From an uncultured Christensenella sp. (lineage in GTDB: Bacteria; Bacillota; Clostridia; Christensenellales; Borkfalkiaceae), in assembly GCA_910585235.1 (NCBI GenBank), contig CAJUCM010000001.1, positions 62,001-126,000 on the forward strand: a stretch of 64,000 nucleotides of DNA, in the 5' to 3' direction. Below the pieces are notes generated by a model. It had not been told where the DNA came from. It did not search any database and saw only the letters and a program-made list of their open reading frames with translations. This document shows, in pieces, positions 41,391 to 50,543 of the stretch (its first letter is position 1; every line of letters begins with the position of its first letter). Both the position numbers and the translations under genes were made by a program.

Positions 41391-42713
41391 ATGCGGCACG
41401 CGAAATTCATCAAAAGCGCGGCGGTGATGACGGGCGGGTTTCTGATCGCCAAGGCGATCGGGGCGTTCTACCGCATTTCGCTCACGGGGATTCTGGGCGG
41501 CTACGGCATAGGACTTTATCAGATGGCGTATCCGCTCTTTCTTCTTTTTCTGACGTTCTCGTCGGCGGGGATCCCGTCGGCGCTTTCGCGCGTCGTGGCG
41601 GCGGAATCCGCGCACGGGCGGGAGACGGCGGGGCACATGAAAACGGCGATCCGCCTCTTTGCCTCGATCGGGCTTTCGGGCGCGCTTCTGATGTGCGCCG
41701 TCGCCGCGCTCATGAGCGGATTGCAGGGCGATCGGAATCTGACCGTCTGTTATCTCGCGCTTGCGCCGTCCGTCTTTTTCGTTGCGCTCGTCTCCGTTTT
41801 AAGGGGATATTTTCAGGGCAGAAACGATATGCTCCCGACTGCCTTTTCGGAGGTCGTCGAACAGGCGGTCAAGGCGGGATTCGGCTTTTTTGCGGTGCGC
41901 ATGGCGGGCGATCCCGTGCGGGGCGCGATGCTTGCGCTGTTGGGGGTCAGCCTCTCCGAACTCGTCGCGCTCGTCTATCTTTTCAGCCGTTACAAGGGCG
42001 AGCGGAAAATCAGAACGCTCCGCAAAGTCAACGGCTATTCGCTGTTCCGTTCCGTTCTTCCCGTCATGGCTGCCGCCGCGCTGTTGCCCCTGTCGCGCAC
42101 GGTAGATAGTATCGTCGTCGTTCGGCTCATGGCGCGCTATTCCGAACGCGCCGTTTCCATGTACGGACTTTATACGGGCGGGGTCATGTCGCTCGTCGAT
42201 CTGCCCGCGTCGCTGACGGGCGGATTCGTTGCGGCGGCGATCCCGCTCGTCTCGGCAAGCGCGTCCCGCGGGGATGAAGAGGGCGCGAAAAAGAACGCCG
42301 CCCTCGCGCTTTTGTTTACGTTTGCGATCTCCGTTCCGTGCGCGCTGGGGCTCTTTGCGTTCGCCTCGCCCGTCGTGCGCCTCCTGTATGCGAACCTTTC
42401 GGAGAGCGAGCTCAAAACCGTCGTCGCGCTCGTGAGACTGTCCTCCGTCTCCGCCGTGTCGCTTGCCGCCGTCAACACGCTTGCGGCGTGCCTTACGGGC
42501 ATGGGCAGGGCAAAGTACGCCGCGCGCGCCATGTTCGTTGCGATTACCGTCAAGCTCCTGTTGCAGATCCTGCTCGTGTCCGACCCCGCGCTCTCCGTGG
42601 GGGGAGCGGCGATCGCCACGAACGCCTGTTATTTAGTTGCTTTTTTCCTCGATTCGTTATATACTTGGAGGGTGCCCGCAAGGGCTTCGGTATTAAAACC
42701 AAAAGAGGCGTAA
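41391..42713 (+). CDS. SpoVB/MurJ-like lipid-linked oligosaccharide flippase
   Basis: This 440-residue MOP-superfamily protein has about 14 transmembrane helices. It begins MRHAKFIKSAAVMTGGFLIAKAIGAFYRI, the classical SpoVB/YabM start, and contains GLYQMAYPLFLLFLTFSSAGIPSALSRVVA. Relatives move lipid-linked cell-wall or cortex precursors across the membrane. The ATG at 41391 is chosen by homology; no Shine-Dalgarno is visible. An upstream in-frame ATG at 41292 also lacks one. mazG starts 7 bp after it. Confidence 0.88.
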   Translation: MRHAKFIKSAAVMTGGFLIAKAIGAFYRISLTGILGGYGIGLYQMAYPLFLLFLTFSSAGIPSALSRVVAAESAHGRETAGHMKTAIRLFASIGLSGALLMCAVAALMSGLQGDRNLTVCYLALAPSVFFVALVSVLRGYFQGRNDMLPTAFSEVVEQAVKAGFGFFAVRMAGDPVRGAMLALLGVSLSELVALVYLFSRYKGERKIRTLRKVNGYSLFRSVLPVMAAAALLPLSRTVDSIVVVRLMARYSERAVSMYGLYTGGVMSLVDLPASLTGGFVAAAIPLVSASASRGDEEGAKKNAALALLFTFAISVPCALGLFAFASPVVRLLYANLSESELKTVVALVRLSSVSAVSLAAVNTLAACLTGMGRAKYAARAMFVAITVKLLLQILLVSDPALSVGGAAIATNACYLVAFFLDSLYTWRVPARASVLKPKEA

Positions 42714-42720
42714 AAAGAAA

Positions 42721-43830
42721 ATGTTGACGGTGATAGGTCTTGGAAACGGACGGGGAGAGATGACGCTCTCCGCGCTGAAAGCGTTAAAAAAAGCGGACAA
42801 AGTTTATGTGAAAAACGGCGGGGACGCGCTCGCCGATCTGATCGAAGAAAAGATCGGGTTCTGCGATTGCGATTCGTCGGAGGGGGCGCTTCTGCGGGAA
42901 GCGGAAAATGTTGCCGTCTGCTACTGCGCGGGCGGGAGTATATTCGACGATCCGCTTGCCTGTGCGCTCATGCGGGAGAAGGGCGTTCGGACGATCGACT
43001 GCGCCTGTTATCAAACGCTGACGGACGAGGAGCTCGTCAAAAAAGAGAAATTTTCTTTTCAGGATTTTCTGTACATATTAAAACGTTTGCGCGCGCCCGA
43101 CGGCTGTCCGTGGGACAGGGTGCAGACGCACGAGAGTATCCGCATCAACATGATCGAAGAGGCGTACGAGCTTGTGGACGCGATCGATTCGGACGAGCGG
43201 GATAAGATTTTAGAGGAGACGGGCGACGTTCTCATGCAGGCGGTGTTCCACGCGCTGATCGAAGAGGAGCGGGGCAGATTCAACACGGGCGATATGCTTT
43301 CCGCGATCTCCAAAAAGCTCGTCACTCGCCACACCCATGTGTTCGGGAGCGCCGGAGCGAAGGGCGCGGACGGCGCGCTCTCCGTGTGGGACAAGAACAA
43401 GATGAAAGAGAAAAAGCAAGAGACGTATTCCGACGCGGTCAACGACGTCCCCGAATGCTTCCCCGCTCTGCTCCGCGCGCAGAAGATCGTCAAGCGCATG
43501 GCAAAGGGGGGCTGGGATTTTCAGACCCCCGAAAACTGCAAAAAGAAATTTGACGAGGAAGCGGGGGAGCTTGCCGCGGCGGTCGCTTTGGGCGATAAAG
43601 CGCAGATCGCGGAGGAGTTCGGCGACGTTCTGATGGTGCTCATGCACACGGCGTATTTGCTGGGGGTCGATGCGGAACAGGCGCTTCTGGACACCGCAAA
43701 AAAAGCGGCGGCGCGCTATACCGAATGGGAAAAGCTCGTGCTCGCCGACGGCAAAGACGTGCATGCGCTCACGGACGAAGAGCGGACGGCGTATTATAAA
43801 CGGGCAAAGCAAAATGTTTCGCGCCGTTGA
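42721..43830 (+). CDS. mazG: MazG nucleotide pyrophosphohydrolase with a shortened TP-methylase-like N-terminus
   Basis: MazG hydrolyses NTPs to NMPs. Of 369 residues, about 115-369 hold the two MazG repeats: CPWDRVQTHESIRINMIEEAYE with EETGDVLMQAVFHA, and GWDFQTPENCKKKFDEEAGEL with EEFGDVLMVLMH. In Firmicutes YabN the N-terminus is a complete tetrapyrrole-methylase domain of about 215 residues. Here only about 105 residues remain (MLTVIGLGNGRGEMTLSALK up to RTIDCACYQTL), so the SAM-dependent fold cannot be whole. dus overlaps its end by 17 nt. Confidence 0.92.
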   Translation: MLTVIGLGNGRGEMTLSALKALKKADKVYVKNGGDALADLIEEKIGFCDCDSSEGALLREAENVAVCYCAGGSIFDDPLACALMREKGVRTIDCACYQTLTDEELVKKEKFSFQDFLYILKRLRAPDGCPWDRVQTHESIRINMIEEAYELVDAIDSDERDKILEETGDVLMQAVFHALIEEERGRFNTGDMLSAISKKLVTRHTHVFGSAGAKGADGALSVWDKNKMKEKKQETYSDAVNDVPECFPALLRAQKIVKRMAKGGWDFQTPENCKKKFDEEAGELAAAVALGDKAQIAEEFGDVLMVLMHTAYLLGVDAEQALLDTAKKAAARYTEWEKLVLADGKDVHALTDEERTAYYKRAKQNVSRR

Positions 43831-44755
43831 CGTCGCGGGCATGGTATGCCCGAACAACGTATTTTTAGCCCCGCTTGCGGGCTACACGAACTACCCGTTC
43901 CGAAAAATGCTTCTGCAATTCGGAGCGGGACTTGCGTTTACGGAGATGGTCAGCGCCAAGGGACTGCACTACAAGAGCGAAGAGACGAAAAAACTTTTAT
44001 ACTGCGGGGACGAATCGCCCAAGGCGGCGCAGATCTTCGGGAGCGATCCTTTGATCATGCGCGAAATTTGCGAGAGCGAGGCGCTCGCGCCTTTTGATTT
44101 AATTGACGTCAATATGGGCTGTCCCATGCGCAAGATCGTATCGAACGGCGAGGGGAGCGCGCTCATGGAAAATTTTCCGCTTGCGGAAAAAGTCGTCTCC
44201 GAATGCGTCAAAAGCGGAAAGCGCATTTCCGTCAAATTCCGCACGGGGATCAAAAAAGGAGACCGGATTGCCGCGGAGTTCGCAAAACTGTGCGAGGGCG
44301 CGGGCGCGTGTATGGTGACGGTGCACGGACGGGTGCGGGATATGATCTATGCGGGCGAGCCCGACTATGAAGAGATCGCCCGCGCCAAGAGCGCGGTGAA
44401 AATCCCCGTGTTTGCAAACGGCGGGATATTCTCGCGGGAGAGCGCGGAGAGCATGATGGATCGCACGGGGGCGGACGGGGTCATGATCGCCCGCGCCGCG
44501 CTGTACGATCCGAATTTGTTCCGCGATATTTCGGGAAAGGCGCGTATGCCCGTTCTTCCGCATTTTTTAAGGCTCGTTGCGGAGGAAAGGGAACTGTTCG
44601 GCGAGCGGTTCGCGCTCGTGTTTACGCGCAAGATCGCGGCGTTTTTATTGAAGGGCGCGGACGACGCGGCGGAAAAACGCAGGCGGTTTTTCGGGGCGGA
44701 GACGACGGACGAAGTCGTTCGCCTTGCAAACGAATATTTTGACCGCGGTTTCTGA
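43814..44755 (+). CDS. dus: tRNA-dihydrouridine synthase
   Basis: This 313-residue FMN enzyme reduces uridine in tRNA with NADPH. It has NNVFLAPLAGYTNYPFRK, the catalytic-cysteine phrase NMGCPMRKIVSNGEGSALM, FRTGIKKGD and TVHGR as in DusB-type proteins. The ATG at 43814 lies inside the end of mazG. The last codons form part of a terminator hairpin. The position just upstream of gyrB is unusual. Confidence 0.93.
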   Translation: MFRAVDVAGMVCPNNVFLAPLAGYTNYPFRKMLLQFGAGLAFTEMVSAKGLHYKSEETKKLLYCGDESPKAAQIFGSDPLIMREICESEALAPFDLIDVNMGCPMRKIVSNGEGSALMENFPLAEKVVSECVKSGKRISVKFRTGIKKGDRIAAEFAKLCEGAGACMVTVHGRVRDMIYAGEPDYEEIARAKSAVKIPVFANGGIFSRESAESMMDRTGADGVMIARAALYDPNLFRDISGKARMPVLPHFLRLVAEERELFGERFALVFTRKIAAFLLKGADDAAEKRRRFFGAETTDEVVRLANEYFDRGF

Positions 44756-44774
44756 AAATTCCCGCGGTTTTTTT
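44742..44774 (+). terminator. dus terminator that includes the stop codon
   Basis: ACCGCGG (44742-44748) inside the last codons pairs with CCGCGGT (44762-44768), followed by seven Ts; the stop codon lies in the loop. Confidence 0.7.
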
Positions 44775-44785
44775 GGGTAATTCAC

Positions 44786-44814
44786 TGTACAATTTTTTAA
44801 GGATATGATATAAT
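44786..44814 (+). promoter_or_regulatory. gyrB: gyrB promoter
   Basis: TGTACA (44786-44791), 17 bp, TATAAT (44809-44814). The -35 is weak, the -10 perfect. Confidence 0.6.
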
Positions 44815-44898
44815 GTTATCAACATACGGCGCAGAATGCGCGTTTTCTTTCACGCGCGCGTGCGCGCGCACGCGTAAGGGAACCATGTTATCAACATA
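44813..44898 (+). repeat. 14-bp direct repeat flanking the gyrB leader tract, DnaA-box-like
   Basis: ATGTTATCAACATA occurs at 44813-44826 and 44885-44898. Each contains TTATCAACA, one base off the DnaA box TTATCCACA. Confidence 0.65.
44851..44876. other. 26-bp alternating pyrimidine-purine (Z-DNA-prone) tract in the gyrB leader
   Basis: From CACGCGCGCGTGCGCGCGCA to CGCGTA every step alternates pyrimidine and purine, almost all C-G. It lies between the gyrB promoter and start codon, so it is transcribed as leader. Confidence 0.85.
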
Positions 44899-44933
44899 TC
44901 AACAAAACCGATTTTGTGAAAGCAGGAGGATTT

Positions 44934-46847
44934 ATGGCTGAAAAGGTCGAAGCGGCATACGGCGCGGAACAGATTCAGGTTCTTGACGGACTCGAACACA
45001 TCAGAAAGCGCCCCGGTATGTACATCAGTTCCACAGACGAAAAGGGACTTCACCACCTTGTGAGCGAAGTTGTCGATAACTCGATCGACGAGGCGCTCGC
45101 GGGGTACTGTACGCACGTTGAGGTGAGCATCAATCCGGACGGTTCGTGTACCGTTGTGGATAACGGGCGCGGGATCCCGACGGATATCCACCCCAAAGAG
45201 GGGATTTCCACAGTGGAAGTCGTGTTTACAAAGGTCAACGCGGGCGGTAAGTTCGGCGGGGATTCCGGTTATAAGGTGTCCTCCGGACTTCACGGCGTGG
45301 GCGTCAAGGCGGTCAACGCGCTCTCCGAATGGCTGGAAGTCGAAGTTTCTCAAAACGGAAAGATCTATAAACAGGTCTATAACCGCGGCGTTCCCCAGCG
45401 TTCGCTCGCCGTCGTGGGCAAGACGGACAAGACGGGAACGAAAGTCACTTTCTTCCCCGACGCGGAAATTTTCGAGACGATCACGTTCAAATACGAAACG
45501 CTCAAAACCCGCCTGAAAGAACTTGCGTTCCTCAATAAGGGACTTAGGATCACGCTCACCGACAAACGCGAGGGCAAAGCGCGCACCGATACGTTCTGTT
45601 ACGAGGGCGGTATCCGCGAACTCGTGCAGGAGATCAATCACGGCAACGAAACGCTCTTTGCCGAACCGCTCTATTTTGAAGAGCAGGAGGGAACGACCGT
45701 CTGCGAAATCGCCCTGCAATACAACGAGAGCTATAACGAAGTGATCTACTCCTATGCGAACAACGTCAACACGATCGACGGCGGCACGCACGTCGAGGGC
45801 TTGAAACTCGCGCTGACGAAGATCATCAACGACGCGGGCAAGAAACTCAATATTCTCAAAGACAGCGATAAACTGACGGGCGAGGACGTGCGCGAGGGAA
45901 TTACCGCGGTCGTCTCCGTCAAGCTCGAAAACGCGCAGTTTGAATCGCAGACCAAGGATAAGCTCAACAATTCCTTTATCCGTGCGTTCGTCAACAAGTG
46001 CGTTGCCGAGCGTTTCGGCACCTATATCGAGGAACACCCGCAGGAGGCGCGCGAACTCGTTCTCCGCTGTATCACGGCGCAGAAGGCGCGCGACGCGGCG
46101 CGGAACGCGCGCGAGCTTACCCGCAGAAAGGGAATCCTTGAATCGACGACGCTCCCCGGCAAACTTGCGGACTGTTCGGACAAGCGCCCCGAACTTTGCG
46201 AAATCTATATCGTCGAGGGCGACTCGGCAGGCGGAACCGCCAAACAGGGTCGGGACAGAAGATTTCAGGCGATCCTGCCGCTCCGCGGTAAAATTCTCAA
46301 CGTAGAGAAAGTGCGCCTCAACCGCGTTCTGGAAAATGCGGAGATCAAGGCGATGATCACAGCGTTCGGCTGCGGAATTTTGGACGACTTCGACGAGAGC
46401 AAGCTCCGCTACGACCGCATTATCTCCATGACCGATGCGGACGTGGACGGCGCGCATATCCGGATTTTGTTCCTGACGTTCCTCTTCCGCTATATGCGTC
46501 CCCTTATCGAGCACGGTCACGTCTATTCGGCAATGCCGCCCCTCTATAAGGCGAGCATGAAGGGAAAAGAGGACAAATACCTCTATTCCGAAGAGGAAAA
46601 GACCGCCTACGACGCGGAGAACAACAATAAAGTGGAATACCAGCGCTATAAAGGGCTGGGCGAAATGAGTACGGAACAGCTCTGGGATACGACCATGAAC
46701 CCCGCGACCCGCACGCTCATCAAGGTGCGCATGGAGGACGCGATGGAGGCGGATAAAATGTTCTCCGTTCTCATGGGCGAAAGCCCCGCGCTCCGCCGTC
46801 AGTTCATCGAAGAGAACGCGACGCTCGTCAAGGATTTGGATATTTAA
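44934..46847 (+). CDS. gyrB: DNA gyrase subunit B
   Basis: This 637-residue ATPase subunit of gyrase has a GHKL ATPase domain ([50 protein letters not shown]) and a transducer. The TOPRIM domain reads [20 protein letters not shown], and the ending is [16 protein letters not shown]. The ATG at 44934 has GGAGG upstream. The 120-nt leader contains an unusual alternating CG tract and repeated DnaA-like sequences. gyrA follows after 14 bp. Because gyrase genes generally respond to DNA relaxation, the leader may matter for control, by inference. Confidence 0.97.
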   Translation: MAEKVEAAYGAEQIQVLDGLEHIRKRPGMYISSTDEKGLHHLVSEVVDNSIDEALAGYCTHVEVSINPDGSCTVVDNGRGIPTDIHPKEGISTVEVVFTKVNAGGKFGGDSGYKVSSGLHGVGVKAVNALSEWLEVEVSQNGKIYKQVYNRGVPQRSLAVVGKTDKTGTKVTFFPDAEIFETITFKYETLKTRLKELAFLNKGLRITLTDKREGKARTDTFCYEGGIRELVQEINHGNETLFAEPLYFEEQEGTTVCEIALQYNESYNEVIYSYANNVNTIDGGTHVEGLKLALTKIINDAGKKLNILKDSDKLTGEDVREGITAVVSVKLENAQFESQTKDKLNNSFIRAFVNKCVAERFGTYIEEHPQEARELVLRCITAQKARDAARNARELTRRKGILESTTLPGKLADCSDKRPELCEIYIVEGDSAGGTAKQGRDRRFQAILPLRGKILNVEKVRLNRVLENAEIKAMITAFGCGILDDFDESKLRYDRIISMTDADVDGAHIRILFLTFLFRYMRPLIEHGHVYSAMPPLYKASMKGKEDKYLYSEEEKTAYDAENNNKVEYQRYKGLGEMSTEQLWDTTMNPATRTLIKVRMEDAMEADKMFSVLMGESPALRRQFIEENATLVKDLDI

Positions 46848-46861
46848 GGGGAGGCAAGAAG

Positions 46862-49495
46862 ATGGCAAAGAGAGAAACAAGCCCTGAGCTTACCGAAGAA
46901 TTTAAGAAAACGCTTGAAATGACCAAGATCCTCGACGTGGAAGTCAACGAGGAGCTCAAACGGTCGTTCATCGCCTATGCAATGGCGGTCAATAAATCGC
47001 GCGCCATTCCCGACGTCAGGGACGGCTTGAAGCCCGTCCACAGGCGTATCCTCTATTCCATGCACGAGATGGGGCTGTACAACGATAAGGCATACAAAAA
47101 GTGCGCCCGTATCGTCGGCGACTGTATGGGTAAATATCACCCGCACGGCGACTCCTCCGTGTACGACGCGCTCGTGCGCCTCGCGCAGGACTTCTCGATC
47201 AACTTCCCGCTCGTGGACGGACACGGAAACTTCGGGTCGGTGGACGGCGATCCCCCCGCGGCAATGCGTTACACCGAGGCGCGGCTCACCAAGCTCGCCG
47301 CGGAAATGCTCAAAGACCTCGACAAAGATACGGTGGATTTCTTCCCCAACTTCGACGGCAACGAAATGGAACCCGCCGTTCTGACGGCGCGTTTCCCCAA
47401 CCTGCTCGTCAACGGTTCGGACGGGATCGCCGTCGGCATGGCGACCAACATTCCCCCGCACAACCTTGCGGAAGTCATTGACGGCGCGATCGCCATGATC
47501 GACAATCCCGAAATTTCGATCGACGATCTTATGAACGTGATCCCCGCGCCCGACTTCCCTACGGGCGGTATCATCATGGGGCGCGCGGGGATCCGCAAGG
47601 CGTACCGCACGGGTCAGGGGAATATCATTATCCGTTCCAAATGCGACATCGAGGAATACGGCACGGGCGCGAATACGCGCAGCCGCATCGTCGTCACCGA
47701 GCTTCCCTATCAGGTCAACAAAGCCCAGCTCATCGAAACGATCGCCAACATGGTGCGCGATAAGCGCTTGGAGGGCATTTCGGACATCCGCGAGGAATCG
47801 GGCAGAGAGGGACTGAGAATCGTCATAGAGTGCAAGAAGGACGCGAACGCGCAGGTCGTTCTCAACAGTCTTTATAAACATACCAACCTGCAAATCTCCG
47901 ACGGGATCATCCTTCTCGCGCTTGTGGAAAACGGCACCGAGCCAAAAGTTCTCAACCTTCGGGAAATTCTCGAATACTATCTCGCGCACCAGAAAGAAGT
48001 CATCACCCGCAGAACGCGTTACGATCTCAACAAGACGGAGGAGCGCGCGCACATTATCGAAGGATTGGTGCTTGCGCTTGCGAATATCGACGAAGTCATC
48101 AAAATCATCAAGGAGTCGCGCGACAAGGCGGAGGCGATCCAGAAACTCACTTCGAGCTTCGAGCTGAGCGATAAGCAGGCGAACGCGATCCTTGAAATGA
48201 AGCTCTCCCGTCTCACCTCTCTCGAAGTGGAGAAGCTGAAAGAAGAACTCGATTCGCTCCGCGCACTGATCGCCGACTATAAAGATATTCTTGCGCATGA
48301 AAAGCGCGTCTATGAGATCATCAAAAACGACCTTATCACGATCAAGGCGAAGTACCCGTCCGACAGAAAGACGGAGATCTCCGTGGACGTCGGCAATATC
48401 GACGACGAGGATCTGATCGACGAGGAGGACGTCGTCATCTCCATGACCTACGGCGGATATATCAAGCGTCTGCCCGTCGTGGAATACAGGGCGCAGAACC
48501 GCGGCGGCGTGGGCATTACCGGTCACCGCCCCAAAGAGGACGATTTCGTGGAGAATATGTTCGTATGCTCCACGCACGACAACGTGTTGCTGTTCTCCAA
48601 CTTCGGCAAGGTCTATTCGATCAAGGGCTACGAGATTCCGGAGGCGAACCGCACGGCGCGGGGCAGGGCGATCGTAAATATCGTTCAGCTCGATGCGCGC
48701 GAGAAGATCGCGGCGGCGCTTCCCATGAGCGAAAAGGGAACGGGCTATCTCGTCATGGCGACCAAGAAGGGGCTGATCAAAAAGACCGCCATGCGGGAAT
48801 TTCACCGCATTATGCGCAGCGGAAAAATCGCCATTAAGATCAACGACAGGGACGAGCTGATCTCCGTGCAGACCTGTGCGAAAAAGGACAGCGTCATCGT
48901 TGCGTCGCGGCAGGGCAAGTGTATTCACTTTGCGGAATCCGACGTGCGCGCAATGGGAAGGGACACGATGGGCGTCAAGGCGATCAAACTCGGCAAGGGC
49001 GACGAGGTCGTGGATATGCTCGTCGTCAAAGAGGGGTGCGACGTTCTGACCGTGTCCGAGAACGGCTACGGCAAGCGCACCGATCCCGAAGAATACAGAC
49101 TGCAAGGCAGAGGCGGCAAGGGAATCAAGGCGGGCGTATTCAATACGCTTACGGGCAAACTCGTCAACATGAAACTCATCACCGACGATAACGACGTCAT
49201 GATGGTCTCCGACAGCGGTATCATTATCCGTATGCACGGCGATACGATCTCTAAGATCGGGCGCAACACGCGCGGGGTAAGGCTCATGCGCTTGCGCGGC
49301 GGAAAGGTTGCAACGGTGGCGATCACCGAGCGCGACGAGGAAGCCGAAGTCGAAATGCCCGAAGAGACCGCGGCGGACGTTCCCGTGGAGGCTCCCGATC
49401 CGGAGGACGAGGAGAACGATACCTCCGTTGTCGAAAGCGGCGAAGAGACCGAAGAAAACGAAGTCGCCGAATCCGAAGAGGGCAACGAAGAATAA
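46862..49495 (+). CDS. gyrA: DNA gyrase subunit A
   Basis: This 877-residue DNA-cleaving subunit starts the core at [30 protein letters not shown]. The active-site Tyr is in AMRYTEARL. The C-terminal pinwheel holds the GyrA box as QGRGGKG, which supports gyrase rather than topoisomerase IV. The last 50 residues are very acidic, as is common for gyrase tails. It forms an operon with gyrB and ends at a strong terminator. dnaA, dnaN and recF, often next to gyrBA, are not in this window. Confidence 0.97.
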   Translation: MAKRETSPELTEEFKKTLEMTKILDVEVNEELKRSFIAYAMAVNKSRAIPDVRDGLKPVHRRILYSMHEMGLYNDKAYKKCARIVGDCMGKYHPHGDSSVYDALVRLAQDFSINFPLVDGHGNFGSVDGDPPAAMRYTEARLTKLAAEMLKDLDKDTVDFFPNFDGNEMEPAVLTARFPNLLVNGSDGIAVGMATNIPPHNLAEVIDGAIAMIDNPEISIDDLMNVIPAPDFPTGGIIMGRAGIRKAYRTGQGNIIIRSKCDIEEYGTGANTRSRIVVTELPYQVNKAQLIETIANMVRDKRLEGISDIREESGREGLRIVIECKKDANAQVVLNSLYKHTNLQISDGIILLALVENGTEPKVLNLREILEYYLAHQKEVITRRTRYDLNKTEERAHIIEGLVLALANIDEVIKIIKESRDKAEAIQKLTSSFELSDKQANAILEMKLSRLTSLEVEKLKEELDSLRALIADYKDILAHEKRVYEIIKNDLITIKAKYPSDRKTEISVDVGNIDDEDLIDEEDVVISMTYGGYIKRLPVVEYRAQNRGGVGITGHRPKEDDFVENMFVCSTHDNVLLFSNFGKVYSIKGYEIPEANRTARGRAIVNIVQLDAREKIAAALPMSEKGTGYLVMATKKGLIKKTAMREFHRIMRSGKIAIKINDRDELISVQTCAKKDSVIVASRQGKCIHFAESDVRAMGRDTMGVKAIKLGKGDEVVDMLVVKEGCDVLTVSENGYGKRTDPEEYRLQGRGGKGIKAGVFNTLTGKLVNMKLITDDNDVMMVSDSGIIIRMHGDTISKIGRNTRGVRLMRLRGGKVATVAITERDEEAEVEMPEETAADVPVEAPDPEDEENDTSVVESGEETEENEVAESEEGNEE

Positions 49496-49507
49496 TTGTT
49501 AAATATC

Positions 49508-49539
49508 AAAAAAGCGCGGCAACAGCCGCGCTTTTTTTT
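49508..49539. terminator. gyrBA terminator, bidirectional
   Basis: AAAAAAGCGCGGC, AACA loop, complement and eight Ts; also faces the minus-strand gene ending at 49542. Confidence 0.9.
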
Positions 49540-49541
49540 GT

Positions 49542-49814
49542 TTATTCTTTGTCTAACAAATCAATTGCCAGCTCAAATCCGCTACGGAAGCCCGCTTTGT
49601 AATACAAGACCGCTTCCTCCGTGCAGTATTTATTTAATCGTTTTTTGAATTTTTCAAAGAGTTCCGATTTTCCGGTTTCGTTGCTTAAAAGTTCGGTCAT
49701 TTGTTCGTCGCAATCAATAATCTCCGCTAACAGCTGATCGTTTTGCGGTTTTTCTTGGTTCTTTTTGGCAATTCTTGGATCGCCGATCATAATAGTTTCA
49801 ATTGTTGATTTCAT
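49542..49814 (-). CDS. Small helical protein, DUF6809-like, divergent from an XRE gene
   Basis: This 90-residue protein has a charged N-terminal half and a C-terminal helix pair ending LYYKAGFRSGFELAIDLLDKE. That ending resembles the small phage- and plasmid-associated DUF6809 proteins of clostridia. GGGAG lies 6 bp before the ATG. It is transcribed from a promoter whose spacer is fully occupied by a palindromic operator. Function unknown; it is the regulated partner of XRE switch 3. Confidence 0.6.
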   Translation of the reverse strand: MKSTIETIMIGDPRIAKKNQEKPQNDQLLAEIIDCDEQMTELLSNETGKSELFEKFKKRLNKYCTEEAVLYYKAGFRSGFELAIDLLDKE

Positions 49815-49843
49815 ATAATTCTCCCGTTTAGGTTTATAATTTT

Positions 49844-49895
49844 ATTATACCGCCTCTTTCGAGGCGGGTCAAGTATTTTCGCCTCAATAGTGGCA
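49844..49895. promoter_or_regulatory. Divergent XRE switch 3: leftward promoter with two operators
   Basis: Leftward TTGACC (49872-49867), 17 bp, TATAAT (49849-49844). CGCCTC-N4-GAGGCG (49851-49866) sits in the spacer and CGCCTC-N4-GTGGCA at 49880-49895, 29 bp centre to centre. Confidence 0.75.
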
Positions 49896-49905
49896 AAATT
49901 AAATT

Positions 49906-50112
49906 ATGGAAAGTTTTGCTACAAGGCTAAAAGAATTAAGAACAGAAAAAGGGCTCTCGCAAGAGCAATTATCCAAAGCAACGGGGATAAGCAGGAGTGT
50001 TATTGGATATTGGGAAAACGGGAAAAAGCATCCTTCTTCTACTGCGATTATTACGCTTGCTAAATATTTTGAGGTTTCTTCTGATTATTTACTTGGAATT
50101 ACTGATTGTTAA
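49906..50112 (+). CDS. XRE-family helix-turn-helix repressor 3
   Basis: This 68-residue single-domain regulator reads LKELRTEKGLSQEQLSKATG, SRSVIGYWENGKKHPSSTAI and ends VSSDYLLGITDC. No Shine-Dalgarno is visible before the ATG; the second operator ends 11 bp upstream, so the mRNA leader must be very short. It is divergent from the DUF6809-like gene, with the same operator spacing as the switches at 4.2 and 4.7 kb. Confidence 0.9.
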   Translation: MESFATRLKELRTEKGLSQEQLSKATGISRSVIGYWENGKKHPSSTAIITLAKYFEVSSDYLLGITDC

Positions 50113-50150
50113 ACGGTATAAATTTTCGCCGTTCTGTCAATCATTTGTCT

Positions 50151-50399
50151 ATGATTAAGCAAAAAAACGATATTACGGCAGTCAAGAAAAAAATCGCGGA
50201 TTACTTCAATCAACAGGTGGACGTCGTCGTCAATCTCGGCAGAAATAAGATCCTCAAATATACGGGCGAATTATCGGGCGTATATCCCGCGCTGTTCACC
50301 GTCCGCCCCGACGACAAAGGATTTTTGGGAAAGACCTCCTATTCCTATGCGGAAGTGCTTTGCGGAAGCGTGCGGATCAAACCGAGAAAAGCCGAATGA
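50151..50399 (+). CDS. veg: Veg family protein
   Basis: This 82-residue protein matches Veg: IKKKIADYFNQQVDVVVNLG-type start, GRNKILKYTGELSGVYPALF, and SYSYAEVLCGSVRIK. Veg is a small, highly expressed SH3-like protein linked in Bacillus to biofilm control and spore outgrowth. The frame is open to 50106, but the ATG at 50151 is the family start; no Shine-Dalgarno is seen. ispE, its usual neighbour, is 3 kb further on. Confidence 0.9.
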   Translation: MIKQKNDITAVKKKIADYFNQQVDVVVNLGRNKILKYTGELSGVYPALFTVRPDDKGFLGKTSYSYAEVLCGSVRIKPRKAE

Positions 50400-50410
50400 T
50401 CTTTACGTTC

Positions 50411-50434
50411 GCCCCCCGTTTGGGGGGCTTTTTT
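50411..50434 (+). terminator. veg terminator
   Basis: GCCCCCC and complement with a 4-nt loop, followed by six Ts. Confidence 0.9.
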
Positions 50435-50485
50435 GTTTTTCGGCTTATTCCGTCAAAATCGGCGCGGCGAATGCGGACAAATCGC

Positions 50486-50514
50486 GCATAACCGGAAAAA
50501 TCCCGTCATAGAAT
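50486..50514 (+). promoter_or_regulatory. Possible sigma-E-like promoter of the SipL-like gene
   Basis: GCATAAC (50486-50492), 14 bp, CATAGAAT (50507-50514), partial match to the mother-cell sigma-E consensus. Offered because SipL-type genes are mother-cell genes. Confidence 0.35.
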
Positions 50515-50543
50515 GAAAGGAACGAAATAGAGGAGAACAAACT

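Noticed and set aside
44813..44933. Chromosomal origin at the gyrB leader
   Set aside because: Only two near DnaA boxes, no AT-rich unwinding element, and no dnaA or dnaN nearby; not enough for an origin call.
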